The notes under the pieces are model-generated. The model did no database searches, was not told the origin of the DNA, and saw nothing but the letters and a program-made list of their open reading frames with translations. 64,000 nucleotides of DNA, taken from NCBI GenBank assembly GCA_022385805.1, contig MU277707.1, positions 222,326-286,325 of the forward strand, in the 5' to 3' direction. Position numbers and translations under genes: made by a program. Positions within the stretch are counted from its first letter, which is position 1. The number at the start of each line of letters is the position of its first letter. Shown piece after piece: positions 34,532-45,683 of the stretch. The stretch is from Pilatotrama ljubarskyi (taxonomy: Eukaryota > Basidiomycota > Agaricomycetes > Polyporales > Polyporaceae).

Positions 34532-36417
34532 ACTCGTTCCGGCGCCACGTACTCTCCATGGATCATACCCCCGGCGGAAGCCTTCAAACTGGACGTCGAC
34601 CTCAGCCCATTGGCTCAACACGCAGAGCGCCGCGGCGCGCTTGTGTTTGGCGGCCACTCAAAGGATGAAGACGACCTCCCCATCGACATGTACGTATCTG
34701 AGGGCGATACCTCCATTCCTCGACACTCATCGGCTCATCACGCGAATCGCAGCGAGACGACCTCCAGCCCAAACGAGGAAGCTCAACCCGGGTCGCTAGC
34801 CATTGGGAAACCTTTGCCGGACGCGCCTGAAGAGGAGTGCCGCTCCACGGATCCATTCACGTACGTTCCTGCTCCGTACTTCACCGACTCACTGCTCACC
34901 GTTTTCCAGGGATAGCCCGGAAGCAGTGAAGACCCAGCAAGCTCCTCCGCCTTCAGCGGCCCCTCTCGACCCGGACCATCACCTCCCAGGGGAGGACATA
35001 AGTCTTTCCTCGCAGCAGAGCAAGAGGAAAATGCGCGATAAGGTACGATCAAAGAGAAGACGTACTGCGAAGGAAGCCACGAAGCAAGAGCTGGACGCTC
35101 GTGAATCCGTCGAGCGGCATATCAAAGTAGTCGCGCTCAAAGCGCTCCGAAACGCTCAAGCCATACCAATCAAGGTCGACATGTCGGGTATGTGCTTACC
35201 AGCGCGTTCTGGACTACGGCTGATCACCGCTACACCAGGCCCATTGCATCCTTCTGTGGGACAGCAACGCTCGGGCGAGAGCCGTCCAGTCGCGAGTTCT
35301 GGCTTCATTGGCAAGAGGCTAGAGCAGCGCGCTGACGACCGCCGGCCTGTCACGAAGGCGGACGCCATTGTGCTTGGATTCAGATACATCTCATGGGACG
35401 GACGGTAAGCTCACACCTCCAGACTACGAACTAGCTTGTATGTAGACCTAACGTGCTCTTAAGGCAACCGCGCGCCCTTCTCGACAAGCACGACAAGGTC
35501 TTCGCGATGCTGGTTGGGAGTCCGAAGGACCAACAAGCGTGGGCCGAAGTGAACGCTGAGGCGCAGTCGGCATTCGATGAGGCGCGTCTCGCGTACAAGC
35601 TCGACTCGAAACAAGAGAACCATCGGCGAGGATCCTTCCCTGCCGTGGCTGCAGGCATCTCATACGGTGGTGGACAGACGGTGGGTCACATTTGATCATC
35701 CAAATATGCCCGGTTGCTGATATCTCGTTGCATCATCAGCGCGTCAGTAACCTCGCTCACTCCGCGTGGAACGAGGGCGTAATCCGGAAGCTGCTGGCTC
35801 AACCTGCTGTCCGTCGATTGGCGGGCTTCGGAGACGGTATCTTTCATGGTGACTCCGTCGCATACCCCGAGGGTACTCAACAGCATCCAGCGGCGTTCAA
35901 GCTGTATGCGCCTCGTTTGCACAAATACTATTCACGCACCATGCAAGCCTTACGTCGATACGACCGGACTCTCAAGCCCAACTTCAAGAAGAATGTCTTC
36001 GGTAGTGCGACCTTCAATCTCGGTCCACGCGTGGTCACATATGTCCATACCGACCATCTCAACCTGCCGGCCGGTTGGTGTGCCATCACCGCGCTCGGTC
36101 GCTTCGACCCCACGGAGGGCGGACATCTACTCCTCTGGGACCTCAATTTGATGATCGAGTTCCCGCCTGGTGCATTGGTGCTCATCCCATCGGCGATCTT
36201 ACGGCATTCGAACACCACCATCAAGCCGCACGAACGCCGCTACTCGTTCACTCAATATTCTGCAGGCGGCCTATTCAGGTGGGTCGAGTGTGGTTTCAAG
36301 TCGCAGTCGACGTTTCGGGCAGAGGGCGGTGAATTCGACCTCTCCGGTGCACAACGTTGGGAACGGGATGTTGGATTATGGAGTAGTTGGGACGAGTTAC
36401 AGGCCATGCGAGTTTGA
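34532..36417 (+). CDS. TET/JBP-family 2-oxoglutarate/Fe(II) dioxygenase
   Basis: Fungal TET/JBP enzyme, a family that oxidises 5-methylpyrimidines in DNA. Exons read in frame: 34532-34689, 34753-34860, 34910-35187, 35239-35404, 35464-35680, 35740-36417; earlier exon(s) with the start are unresolved. The middle region is basic (KRKMRDKVRSKRRRTAKEAT near 35,050), suited to nuclear or DNA contact. The double-stranded beta-helix core lies in the last exon: FGSATFNLGPRVVTYVHTDH supplies the HxD pair, GGHLLLWDLNLMIEFPPGAL follows, then LVLIPSAILRHSNTTI with the distal His and ERRYSFTQYSAGGLFRWV with the Arg for the 2-oxoglutarate carboxylate. All four expected ligands are present and no stop interrupts. 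The stop is at 36,415-36,417. Family assignment is strong; activity and substrate (5mC) are inferred from the family. Published work links fungal TET/JBP genes to KDZ-type transposons. Confidence 0.85.
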
Positions 36418-37454
36418 GACGATATTGAAGGTACGTCTGCTACAGCATCCTCAACCCACGAGACTGACACAATATATCATCAGACCAGACTCAACGACTT
36501 GTTCTCATGTAGTATTACGAATGAGAGCGACCCCTCGCGACCGCTATAGTCCCTGCGCCTTGCGCTGATATCTTGACAAATCTCGTTCACCGCGTCGTTC
36601 TGTGGATCGTCGGATCGCTTCCTGGGTCGCCGGTGTTTTCTCGGGAACCAGAAGACAAACTACGTCCCTATAAAGGGGCACATGCTCGATCATCTTAGTG
36701 AGCTGCATGCGCACCCTCCATCGTCATCCGATATAACGGGGTATCGCTTGCTTCACATCCTCTCCGTGGAAGGGACAGCATCGCTGATCTTGTTCGCAGA
36801 CCTCCTTCTGCACACATTCTAAGCTCTCTGTGGTACGTCGGCGACGTCCTCATGATCTTCGCGATGATCTACTCACGCCGAGTATTTGCAGGTATTATCC
36901 CGTAACAAAGACACTCAGCTAATGACCACCGACGTGCTCCATTGTGTAGAGCTTGCAGGCTTTCGCGTTGCCGAGATGTGCGTGCAAGACGGCCTCTTTC
37001 GCGACTACCGCTAATCTTTCGACGTGCAGAAGCTGGGCAAACGCGGGTCACTTCTGACATGCGAAGGCAAACAGAAGCTGCAGGAATTCGAAGTGTCATC
37101 TCCGTTGCACGTGGACGACCAGCAGGTGCGCGAGCTTGAATGCCTTGCTCCAGGACGATCCGCTTACGAGAGGCCCAGGCTGCCGCGTATATAGGGAGGG
37201 ACGTCCATGGGTTGTGCTCAGCAAGACGTCTCGAAACAGGGTGCGTGCCACTGGCCTGATCCTGCGGTGTGGTTCCTGAGCCAGTCTACACTTTCAGCGT
37301 TGCGCCCTCTCTCTCGACTCCCCCCGGCGGAATCGCTAAAGCCAAGAACGTGAGTACTCTTGGTCCCGCAACTCTACATTGCTGATAGCCAGCGATTGCA
37401 AGCCGAAGTATCGAGAGCAACCCGCGCAGCACGCTCAGGAGTCTCTGAGCTGCA
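36418..37454. other. between TET/JBP and accessory gene, no gene recognised
   Basis: Only short frames are present. Probably the promoter or 5' region of the accessory gene. Confidence 0.4.
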
Positions 37455-39708
37455 ATGTCAAACAGGATTGACCTACCTTCTAGTGGCATCCAGTTCTACG
37501 ACGACGACGAGGAAGATGAGGAGGTCGAGGAACTTACTCAGGTCGCTGCACGCCCTCGAGCTGAGGACAGAAGCGATGCTGCTCCCGGCGGTGTGCCCGG
37601 CGGGAACGACCACCAGAATGTGGGTTTCCATCTTGTCTATTGAACACCGCTCTCTTACATGTACCTGCAGGCTCTATATTCCCTGCAGTTGACGTCGCAG
37701 CAGCAGCAAGACAAGATTCGTGAACTTCAGATGAAGCTCGCGGCCGCCGAGGCAAAGGCGGCAAAGCGTCCCAAGAAGGGCAAGGCTAAGACAACCGACA
37801 CCCCGCCCAGCGAGGAGCCTATCACCGCTTCTTCTGCGAGCACTGCGGCGCAAGATGAGCCAGAGATCTTCCGACTGAAGGACGTCATCGCGACCGCCGG
37901 TCGGAAGTACTCTTTCGTGACCAGGCCCTGGCCGCCGCCGCCTGCGGCTTGGCAATACACCGAACGCCCGCCGGTTGATCCACTCGACGCTACGACGCGC
38001 TACCCGAAAGATGGCACCACGGAGCAGAAGAGTAACGCCCTTCTCCGAGCGTACGGCGCCGAGATCTACAACCTCTTACCCCTCTCACTACACCCTCATG
38101 TCAACAATGACTTCGTCATCAATGAGGTAAAGTGTACATTCTACTGCAAATTCTCGAGCACAGAGCTCATTATACGACGCAGTTCACTCAGAAGATCTAC
38201 GACCAGAAGAGTAAGATCGTGAGCAAGGCGAGGGCGGCGCGACACCATATATTCAAGGACACTGAACGGCTCAAGCTCGCCGTCCTCGCTTCGGCATCTG
38301 CCCTGGAATCCGACCCAGTGGTCCTCGAATACCGGTCGATGCCGAGCAACCCCTACCCGCCTATCCTGTTTCCCGATGGGAAGGCTGGAAAGACAAAGTA
38401 TCTGTTCATGAGTACTTCGATCGCTTGGGTAAGTTGAATTCTTGTCGAGCATCGCTGGTCCTAAGTAACGTCATATTCTGAGTTCATCCGTGTCACCCTA
38501 TTCGGTCCAAGCTCAATGGACTACACCAACGACGATGCGCCAACTGCGAAGCAATACCAACCACGCTACAATGCGGCAGCGAAGTCGTGGGGTATCAAAC
38601 AGCTGACACCGGGCATGATCGCATTCGCGGCAGTCGGAGTGCGTTCTCGTTTCATTCACGGAGGTGTCATAATGCTAACTCTGCCTACAAGGTTCGCCAT
38701 CTGCTGTACCCAGAAGAAGATTTCGACAGCAACGGATCAACATCGCACGTCCCATACGAAACCTTTTTCAACGAATACGTCAAGATTCTCATCTCATACT
38801 GGACTAGTCCCCGCATCGTGAAGGTACGCGAGTGGCTCACGGCGTTGGTCTTCAAGAACATTGTGGCATCTGCTGCTTCGGCGGGCGCTCTCCAAGGCAC
38901 CCTCGGTGAAGGCGTGGATGCCCTGGACCTCGACGAGCTCAACGAATCGGCGTCCAGTGACGATCAGCAGTCCAGCGCGAGTCCCGTCGAAGATGCCGGT
39001 GCACCAGATCATCCCGCCGCTGACATTCGAGGTCTTCCCATCCTGTCCTCCTCCGGTGTCTCTTACGCGTCGCGTCCTCCCTCCGTGTCCTCCCCCGGTT
39101 TGTCCTACGAGTCGTCGCCCTCGGCGCAGCCCAGGTCATTGTCCCAGCCGCTTGCTGCAGCAGCGCCCAGGTCAGCAGCCGCCGATACTCGGGTCGCACA
39201 GCTGCCGACAACGTCTACCGCCTCCGCTGCTGGGCGCGCTCGTCCCTCTGTACTTGCAGCTGCCGAATCGATCTCCGGAGGTCCACCCGGCGGGACAGCA
39301 CAAGCCCCGGGCTTCCGGCGTCCGACAGACTCCGAACCCACCCAAGATGCACGGGCGGTCGCCGGTTTCGCTCACCCTCAATATGCTTCAAACCCCAACG
39401 AGCTCGCAGCAATATTCGACGAGGTATCGCTTTCTGGAGGTCCGGTTGGCGAACAGCACCATGTCCACGAAGAAGCCGCCGCCCCCATCCCAGCCCGGCC
39501 GGCTGCAGCCGCCTCCGCTGTCCCCATTCTAGCGCCTCCTGCAGCTACACGCAAGGGTCCTGCGGTCAAGCCTCGAAAGGCGCGCCCGGCAACGACGGAA
39601 GCACAGGACGTCGCCACTGGAGGCTCGCACACAGTCCCGCCATCGGGGGATCCGACCGACTCGCGTCCTGCCGCTCAGCCCCCGCGGCGTTCTACCAGGA
39701 AGAAGTAG
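37455..39708 (+). CDS. transposon-linked accessory protein of unknown function
   Basis: Five exons: 37455-37619, 37671-38126, 38183-38428, 38483-38638, 38692-39708 (679 aa, frame consistent). The N-terminus is acidic (DDDEEDEEVEEL), then a coiled-coil-prone helix (SLQLTSQQQQDKIRELQMKL) with a Lys-rich patch KRPKKGKAK. The conserved central block contains KIVSKARAARHHIF, PYPPILFPDG, FIRVTLFGPSSM, WGIKQLTPGMIAFAA and VRHLLYPEEDF. This block occurs in many Agaricomycete hypothetical proteins near DNA transposons, as far as I recall. The last 330 residues are Ser/Pro/Ala-rich and disordered and end in a basic RRSTRKK. No catalytic motif is recognised. Its intact frame and position 1 kb behind TET/JBP suggest it is part of the element's gene set, perhaps DNA-binding. 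Confidence 0.7.
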
Positions 39709-40052
39709 AGTCTCCTGTGTTTCGGTATGTACGCTGTCATCCCGCTATCAATGCCGAACGTCTCCTCATCCGAATAGCACACAATTCGAGTGCGATCAGT
39801 ATATGCTGGTCCAAGCCTGTGGCAACCCGGCAAAGGGATGGTTCAGAGAGGGGTGGGATGGTAGACTCGTGAGGTACATGTGAGGGAAGCCTGTAGTATC
39901 AACAATTTCGTCGACTTCGTCGACATATCTAGTCTCTATGCTCGGTCTGCTGTCTTCTGCGTGTGCCGGCCTACGGTGAGATTGAAATCGCTAGTAACTA
40001 CTACCACCGTCTGAGATCGTGTCATGTTGATTCACTTAACAAGGAATACAAA
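39709..40052. other. 3' flank of the accessory gene
   Basis: No coding or RNA feature seen. Confidence 0.4.
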
Positions 40053-40135
40053 GTCCCTTTGGCCTAGTGGTTTTGCGGTCCAGCAAGCGCTTAGGGTCTC
40101 CCTAAGGTCGCGGGTTCGATTCCCAGTCGCGCCCC
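40053..40135 (+). pseudogene. tRNA-like sequence, possible SINE head
   Basis: Has an A-box-like ttggcctagtgg at 40,059-40,070 and a near-perfect B box ggttcgattcc at 40,113-40,123. A D arm (ggcc/ggtc) and a perfect 7-bp hairpin cttaggg-tct-ccctaag are visible. The 5' end does not pair with the 3' gcgcccc, the T stem pairs poorly and no normal anticodon loop fits, so it is not an intact tRNA. Downstream (to about 40,340) the sequence repeats ctggtaagt-like units, which would suit a tRNA-derived SINE. Confidence 0.5.
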
Positions 40136-41012
40136 ACGCACCCACAAGCGCTCGAAGGTAAGGCCTACAAACTGGTAAGTCACTGGTAAGTCAACATTCT
40201 AAGCACTGCATCTAATGGATAAGTTCCGCAACAGTAACCTCTGCAAACTACAGGTAAAGCGACGCAGTAAGCCAGTAATTGGAACAAGGTAAGTGTAAGC
40301 GGATAATTACAGTAAGTAACTCTCTAAGTACACTGGGAACACCAGTAATGGGTGTACTGAATGCTCTCGACTATAGATTCAACGGGCATGACTGGCGTAC
40401 TCGTGAATCGGAATTTTTCCGCCGGCAGGTACCCGAGATCTGGATTGCCGCGGGAAGGTACCGGATGGCCGAAGACCCTTCCGACGTCATCACTTCTTCG
40501 AGAGGCTGCGTGATCGTGGACGAGGTGCCGGATCTCGGGTTCCTCCTCCGCATGCATCCAGATCTGGGCCTCGCATTCCGTAGGCGACCCGCCCTCGGGA
40601 TGGTATCCCGAAGCCATCAGGAGGCGCCTCGCGAAGAAATATCTCCCCTCGCGCAGCAACCCGGGCCGCGAACCCTCCGAGCGCCTCTCGAGGCCTCCGG
40701 ATGCGCGTGAGAAAAGTCCGACACTAGCTGTACAATACACATACACCGCCCCTCGGAAACTCGTAGTAGCTCGGAACAGTGCAATGGAAATATGGTTTCG
40801 TACACCAGCTGCATGCGGAATAGAGAATGCGTGCAGAATGTGCGAGCGCACCAAGCTGCGGCGTCGACATCAAGCCTCGGTGGTCGCGCAAGTCAAGCCT
40901 GCGCGCTCACCGCTCATTTTGCTTGTGCACCCGACTCCCGACTCCCGACTACTGGCAGCCTCACTCCTCACGCCGGCATGGTCACTCTGTGCTAGTCGCT
41001 CTGTGCTTTCCT
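40136..41012. other. tail of the tRNA-like unit and unassigned sequence
   Basis: Short frames in three phases overlap from 40,280 to 40,850, none with a recognised domain. Confidence 0.35.
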
Positions 41013-41351
41013 ATGGGCAATTCAAAGAACAAGCGTTCAAGAACGTCAACAGCTCAGCGCAAGCGAGTGACGAAGTCAGTGCCAGCACAGCCGCCCGGGC
41101 ACGAGTCGGCCATCGCTCCCTCGAGTCCGAAGAAGCCCAAAAATCCTCCCAAGCCAAGGCCCATCAAGCCCCCCGTGGCTGAGCAGAAGCCCAAAGATCA
41201 AGAGCGACTGCATGCAGCAGCTTGTGCCTTGGCCGAGATGCGGTCCAAGGGATCCGACGGTCACCGTCTCACGTCTCAAGCCGCCAGCGAGTCCGGCGCG
41301 CTGGCTCAGCCGCGTCCAAACCCAGAGCCCATGATACATACCTTCAAATGA
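41013..41351 (+). CDS. small Lys/Pro-rich hypothetical protein
   Basis: ATG 41,013 opens a 112-residue frame, MGNSKNKRSRTSTAQRKRVT..., rich in Lys, Arg and Pro (KKPKNPPKPRPIKPP). It would be basic and unstructured. It is in the style of N-terminal exons of transposon proteins, so it may be a stranded first exon. It overlaps the 3' end of the Tc1-like fragment on the other strand. No domain is recognised. Confidence 0.35.
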   Translation: MGNSKNKRSRTSTAQRKRVTKSVPAQPPGHESAIAPSSPKKPKNPPKPRPIKPPVAEQKPKDQERLHAAACALAEMRSKGSDGHRLTSQAASESGALAQPRPNPEPMIHTFK

Positions 41352-41566
41352 TCAGACGTCGAGGCACTAACCCGGCCTCCTCGAGCTACCCCGGCAGCGA
41401 TGCCTCCGTAGGTGTCGAATAGACGTAGTGTGCGCTGGATGGTTCGCAGGTTGAGTCCGGTTGAGTATGCGATCTGGTGCGTAGACATGTCCCAGATGTA
41501 GCGCATATGCACGATAACCCATCGTAGATCGTCTGATAGAGGCCTTGTCGCTGAGGTTCTAGCCAT
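41306..41566 (-). pseudogene. N-terminal fragment of a Tc1/mariner-type transposase
   Basis: Starts MARTSATRPLSDDLRWVIVH and contains a helix-turn-helix: MSTHQIAYSTGLNLRTIQRT, then LRLFDTYGG. This is the homeodomain-like DNA-binding head common in fungal Tc1/mariner transposases. The frame ends after 86 residues and no DDE catalytic region follows, so it is a truncated relic within the larger element. Confidence 0.6.
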
Positions 41567-41901
41567 GGTGGATTCAACTCGAGGGAGACTGGTCGTCAGA
41601 GAGGAAGGAGCATGAGCGCCGAGTGCTCATGGCCCGCGGTGATCACCTGCGGGGGCAGATGGCCGTTCCGTCTCGTGTACCTACTCGGTCACTTTCAGGC
41701 CATAGTTCATGTGGGAGCAGAGATGTGCAGATTTGAAGACAGGCTCTTGGAGTGATCAATGCAGGGGGGAGTCGTGGTATATACTCAACGGACCGGACAT
41801 GGGCACGACGTATCCTATATTATGGAACATGACCATACCCACTTCCAACCATCCGGTGCCCTCCAGCAATGGCGTACAGACTTTGCACCGCCGGTCCTAT
41901 T

Positions 41902-42158
41902 GTCCTCCGATGCGTCCTCGTCGCCCGAGACGTCCCCGACGCCGCCGCCGAGCCCCAAAATTCGGATTTTCAGGAAGTCTTGATAGCGGCCCAATTTTGC
42001 TGCGGGGCCCTGCGCGCAAGTATACTGAGCCCAGAACAGAAGAAATCAACGAGATTGAGCGGAAAATGAGCGAGATATCGTTCACCGAAGTCGGTGGTCA
42101 GAACGAGAGGCGAGTGCGACAATTAATTGTGCTTGTTTGGCGCGGGCGACAAGCGCTG
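41902..42158 (-). repeat. right 257-bp inverted repeat
   Basis: Reverse complement of 28,234-28,490 with one mismatch. It ends ...gcgggcgacaagcgctg at 42,158, 147 bp before the start codon of the kinase-like gene. Confidence 0.92.
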
Positions 42159-42304
42159 CGAAAAGCGCTGTAAGCCCAGTAAGCGCGGCGTTCTTACTCG
42201 CTCTAGTCGTGGGAAACTCGGCCTGGCCGCAGCCGCGGTCGAGGTGGGCGTCGTGCAGTCGCACTCGCACCGCGCGCAACGTCGCTGAGCCCCAGAGCAA
42301 CGCC

Positions 42305-44474
42305 ATGTCCGACGGAGCACGTCCGCTCAAGACCGTCTGGGCCGTGCTCTACAGGCCGACGCCCTCTGACCCATGTCGATTTCTCGATCGCTTTGTGCAC
42401 ATGTGCTCACCCTACGACCAGATCGAAACTGCTTACCATGTTGCCTTCAAGATGTCCGCGGGCCCTCTCCAAACTGCATTGGTTCCCAAAGACATAGACG
42501 ACTTCCTCTTGGAGTCCTACGCAGTAAGCACGGGCGCACAGTGCTGTGGGCTCGCCTCGTTCGCGTACTCACGCCGGCAAACGACAGCTGCCAGATCCAC
42601 CGTGTCCCCTCAGCGTGCCTCTCATAGAGCTTAGGAAAGCCTACGAAGGGAGAGTCAATCAAGCCGATTTCGCCGACCACTGCTGCCGGTTGAATCAAAC
42701 GCTCCCATTCGGAGACGTCGATCCCAAGTGGCTGGAGAACCTGGTCCTCATCCTTAGTGCGTACCACCACGCGATGACCCCTTGCCCCGCTCATACAGTG
42801 CCCACAGCTCCGCGCTCCCTCGCTTCACCTTCTCGCAGTTCTCGTCTCACGCCAGCGCCCGAGGAAGACCCTTATCACCGCTGTACGCAAACCCTTCTCT
42901 CGTGTGAACTCGTCCCTGATGCCCTCGCGCAGCACGGGAGAGGATTGCCTCAGTGGGTCGGCAGCGCAGGTCGCCCTCACAGGAAGCCGCTCCGAGTCGG
43001 TTACTGAGCACTCAAACATCCAGCGGCGAGGACCCTATTTACAACGGGCGGCCGATTGACCTCACAGGAATACCGATCACCATCTATCACCCGGCCTTTT
43101 CAACCTTTCTGCGTGTCTGGAACGGAACGGAAGAGCTTCAGCGGCAAGAGATTGCCTGTGCACGGAGATTCGTCACCGCCTGCGCCGAGTTCTACGACTC
43201 GGAGACAGACCGAACGGAAGCTCTGGAGCGTGGTGGACTTCCTGAGGCTGTTCAAGCCGCTGTCACCATCCTACGTGAAACGACACTGAGACTATCGTCG
43301 ACCAAAACGATCACGCCTGGTGGCGTCGTATACGGAAGACTCGCCTTGTCATCCCACACCCCGGTGATCTGCTTTACGGAGGTGAAGTCGGAGATTGGCC
43401 AAGGCGGTTGTGATCCGAATGACGAGAGCCAGCAATGCTACAAGGCATTCTACTGCTCAGACGAGGTGAGCGAGCCGTTCTTCTCTGCGTAGCATCAATC
43501 TCAGTTGTCCCCTCAACCTGCAGGGAAAGGCGTTCCGGGACGTGTCGTGCTGCCCTTGCCTTACGCTGGCGATCGCCGGCCCGCATATCATGGTGGGCGG
43601 AGCTGTGTATGCCGACCGCCTCCTTGCGCAGAGCCTCACGGACTACATCTACGTTGGGTCGCGCTGTACGCTCGGGGACTGGTCTCAGTCCGAGGACACA
43701 ATATGTCGCGTCGCGCGGCTCTTTCGCGCACTCAAGGTGACCATCGCCGAGCTGGACGAGTACTACGTCTCTCTGTCGCTCCCACCCCCGTCTCGGTTTG
43801 GGCCTGGACGACGGTCAGGGTCCGCACGCACGCAATCGCGGGCCTCCCAGCGTGCATACCCGTACATTGGGCCACATCTCCGGCGACTGCGTACGGAAAC
43901 GGGCGGAGAGATTTTGCTGGAGTACACGGGCGCTCTGATGCGCGATGAACCGCGCAAGGCACTGTTCACGGCCCGCGCTGACTTTGGCGATCGACGGCCA
44001 AAGCGCGATGTCATCGTCAAGTTCGCATATCGGTACTGTGAGAAGGCGCACCGTTTGCTTGCAGAGCAGGCAGAGCCTTTGGCCCCGCGACTATGGTTCT
44101 GCGAGAAGGTGCAGAGCGTGGGGATGTACGTCGTCGTGATGGACCACATCAAGGACGAGGACGACCGGGAGACGATGACGGCGGCGCAACGTGCGCAGCT
44201 GAGGAAGGCGGTTGGGCTGCTGCACGAGCAGAATCTGGTGTTTGGCGACTTGCGGGATGCGAACCTCCTTTTACGCCGGGGCGGCGGGCTGATGCTGGTC
44301 GACTTTGACTGGTGCGGGGAGGAGGGGAAGGTGCGATACCCCTACGACATCAACATGAATGGCGACATCGGGTGGCACGAGGACGTCGAGGGCGGAGAGC
44401 TGATCAAGAAGGAACACGACTTGTACATGCTGAACTGGCTCGTGGAGGATGCTGAGCAGCCCGGCCCAGCATGA
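42305..44474 (+). CDS. protein-kinase-like fold protein, Agaricomycete family
   Basis: Four exons: 42305-42523, 42588-42756, 42954-43465, 43524-44474 (616 aa, frame consistent). The C-terminal half carries kinase-like signatures: VIVKFAYRYCEKAHRLL (candidate Lys strand), VGMYVVVMDHI (hinge), LHEQNLVFGDLRDANLLL (catalytic-loop-like D..R..N) and LMLVDFDWCGEEGKVRYPYD (the metal-binding DFD in place of DFG). GxGxxG is not obvious. This GDLR..N/DFDW arrangement occurs in many Agaricomycete PKL-fold proteins whose substrates are unknown. The start MSDGARPLKT is conserved in the broken paralogue at 8.9-10.4 kb, which also confirms the second-exon acceptor. Its promoter abuts the right end of the Plavaka/TET element. 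Confidence 0.7.
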
Positions 44475-45683
44475 AGGAGAGCACGTGTCGTGCTCTGTGG
44501 CCTCTTCCGCTCTGAAGTTGACTTGCATATGTTGCGCTCTCTCGCTCGCAGGACATGCTGAGTCGTCCACAGAATGAAAGAGTGGATGGACTTGCGCTCT
44601 GCTTTCGAATTCTACGCGGTGTATTCGTACTGGCACTATCAGTATGGGTCTACTTGATGCTCACATCTCGATGCTTGATCTGGGACACCGTACGACCTAG
44701 CCATACTGTATCGTACACCGTCCTCGTGACACCCAGTCAACAACCGCGCAGTGCCTTGCACCTCACGCACACACGGAGTAAGTACTGATGCGTCGTGTGC
44801 GCCCTCATTGTCCCTGTCTCCCCGAGTACCCTCATTCAGGGCGACCCCCGCTGGACGCGTCCGAGTCGTCCTCGTTCAGCCGCGCATGCATACGTACCAC
44901 GGCACTTGACACACATGGTTCTCTCGACGGTAAGACATGACTGTGCTCGAGTCGTACTCGATGTGGTCGTGACCATCTCGGAGATTGTCATTGACCCACT
45001 GCCTACTGCCAGGGAGGCGTCCGCACGCCTCGGCATCATCTCCTACGAGACGCCGACGAGGGCATCCGCTTGTCCACTGGCACCTGTGCATCGAGTACAG
45101 TGAGTATATGTGCATAGATGAGCGGCAGCCGCTAGCGGGCAAATTAGTCATACCAAGGATTTAGCCCGCCGAAGGCGGGCGCCAAAACGGCCCAGGACGT
45201 CCCGGAGGGGTTCCGAATATGGTACCCAGGATGGGGTCAATCGAGATTGCCCTGTCAGCGCCTATACCATGCCTCTGCAGAATGTCGATACTTCCATCCC
45301 ACGAGGCTATGGAACTTCAGCGGTATACCGGTCCCCGTCTGCCCGGAGGATGTTCCTTCTGTATGACCATACTTGCGACAAATGAACTTACCTTCTGATT
45401 CAGGCAAGAGAGCGCTTCTGCTTATTTGCCGATGCCGACACTAACGTACACACTCTCATATAGGCATCGCGTACCTTCATGAGTGTGAACGTTGCCACTT
45501 TTCCTGGGTTGTGTCCTGTATGATAGCGAGCCAGTATATATAGTGCTATGTACTCGGGGCGCTCGGTCTTCACACCACCCCTGTCAAGTGGCATTAGGGG
45601 TGTCCATAGTAGGCTGCTGCTTACACTATCCAGCCATTTCTGCCCCAACTTGCTGTCTCCGAGTCAATCCTCTCCAAACCGCC
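44475..45683. other. intergenic, no gene recognised
   Basis: Short frames only. A GC-rich inverted motif (gcccgccgaaggcgggc, about 45,164-45,180) is a small hairpin. Confidence 0.4.

Larger units (their letters stand above)
28234..42158. mobile_element. candidate 13.9-kb Plavaka-type DNA transposon carrying TET/JBP
   Basis: Bounded by two inverted 257-bp copies (28,234-28,490 and 41,902-42,158) that differ at one base. They enclose an intact Plavaka transposase, an intact-looking TET/JBP dioxygenase, a transposon-type accessory gene and smaller remnants. Both flanks are the close 5' flanks of host-type genes (CBP3 on the left, kinase-like gene on the right). The termini begin CAGCGCTTGTCGCCCG. 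No target duplication is visible beside them, so the exact ends, or the reading as one element, remain inference. Confidence 0.65.

Noticed and set aside
40053..40135. Functional tRNA gene
   Set aside because: Acceptor and T stems do not pair and no anticodon loop with U33 fits.
40279..40710. 143-codon frame after the tRNA-like unit
   Set aside because: No domain, no splice-consistent neighbours and no conserved copy in the window.
28234..42158. Reading the 257-bp copies as LTRs of a retrotransposon
   Set aside because: The copies are inverted, not direct, and no reverse transcriptase or integrase frame lies between them.
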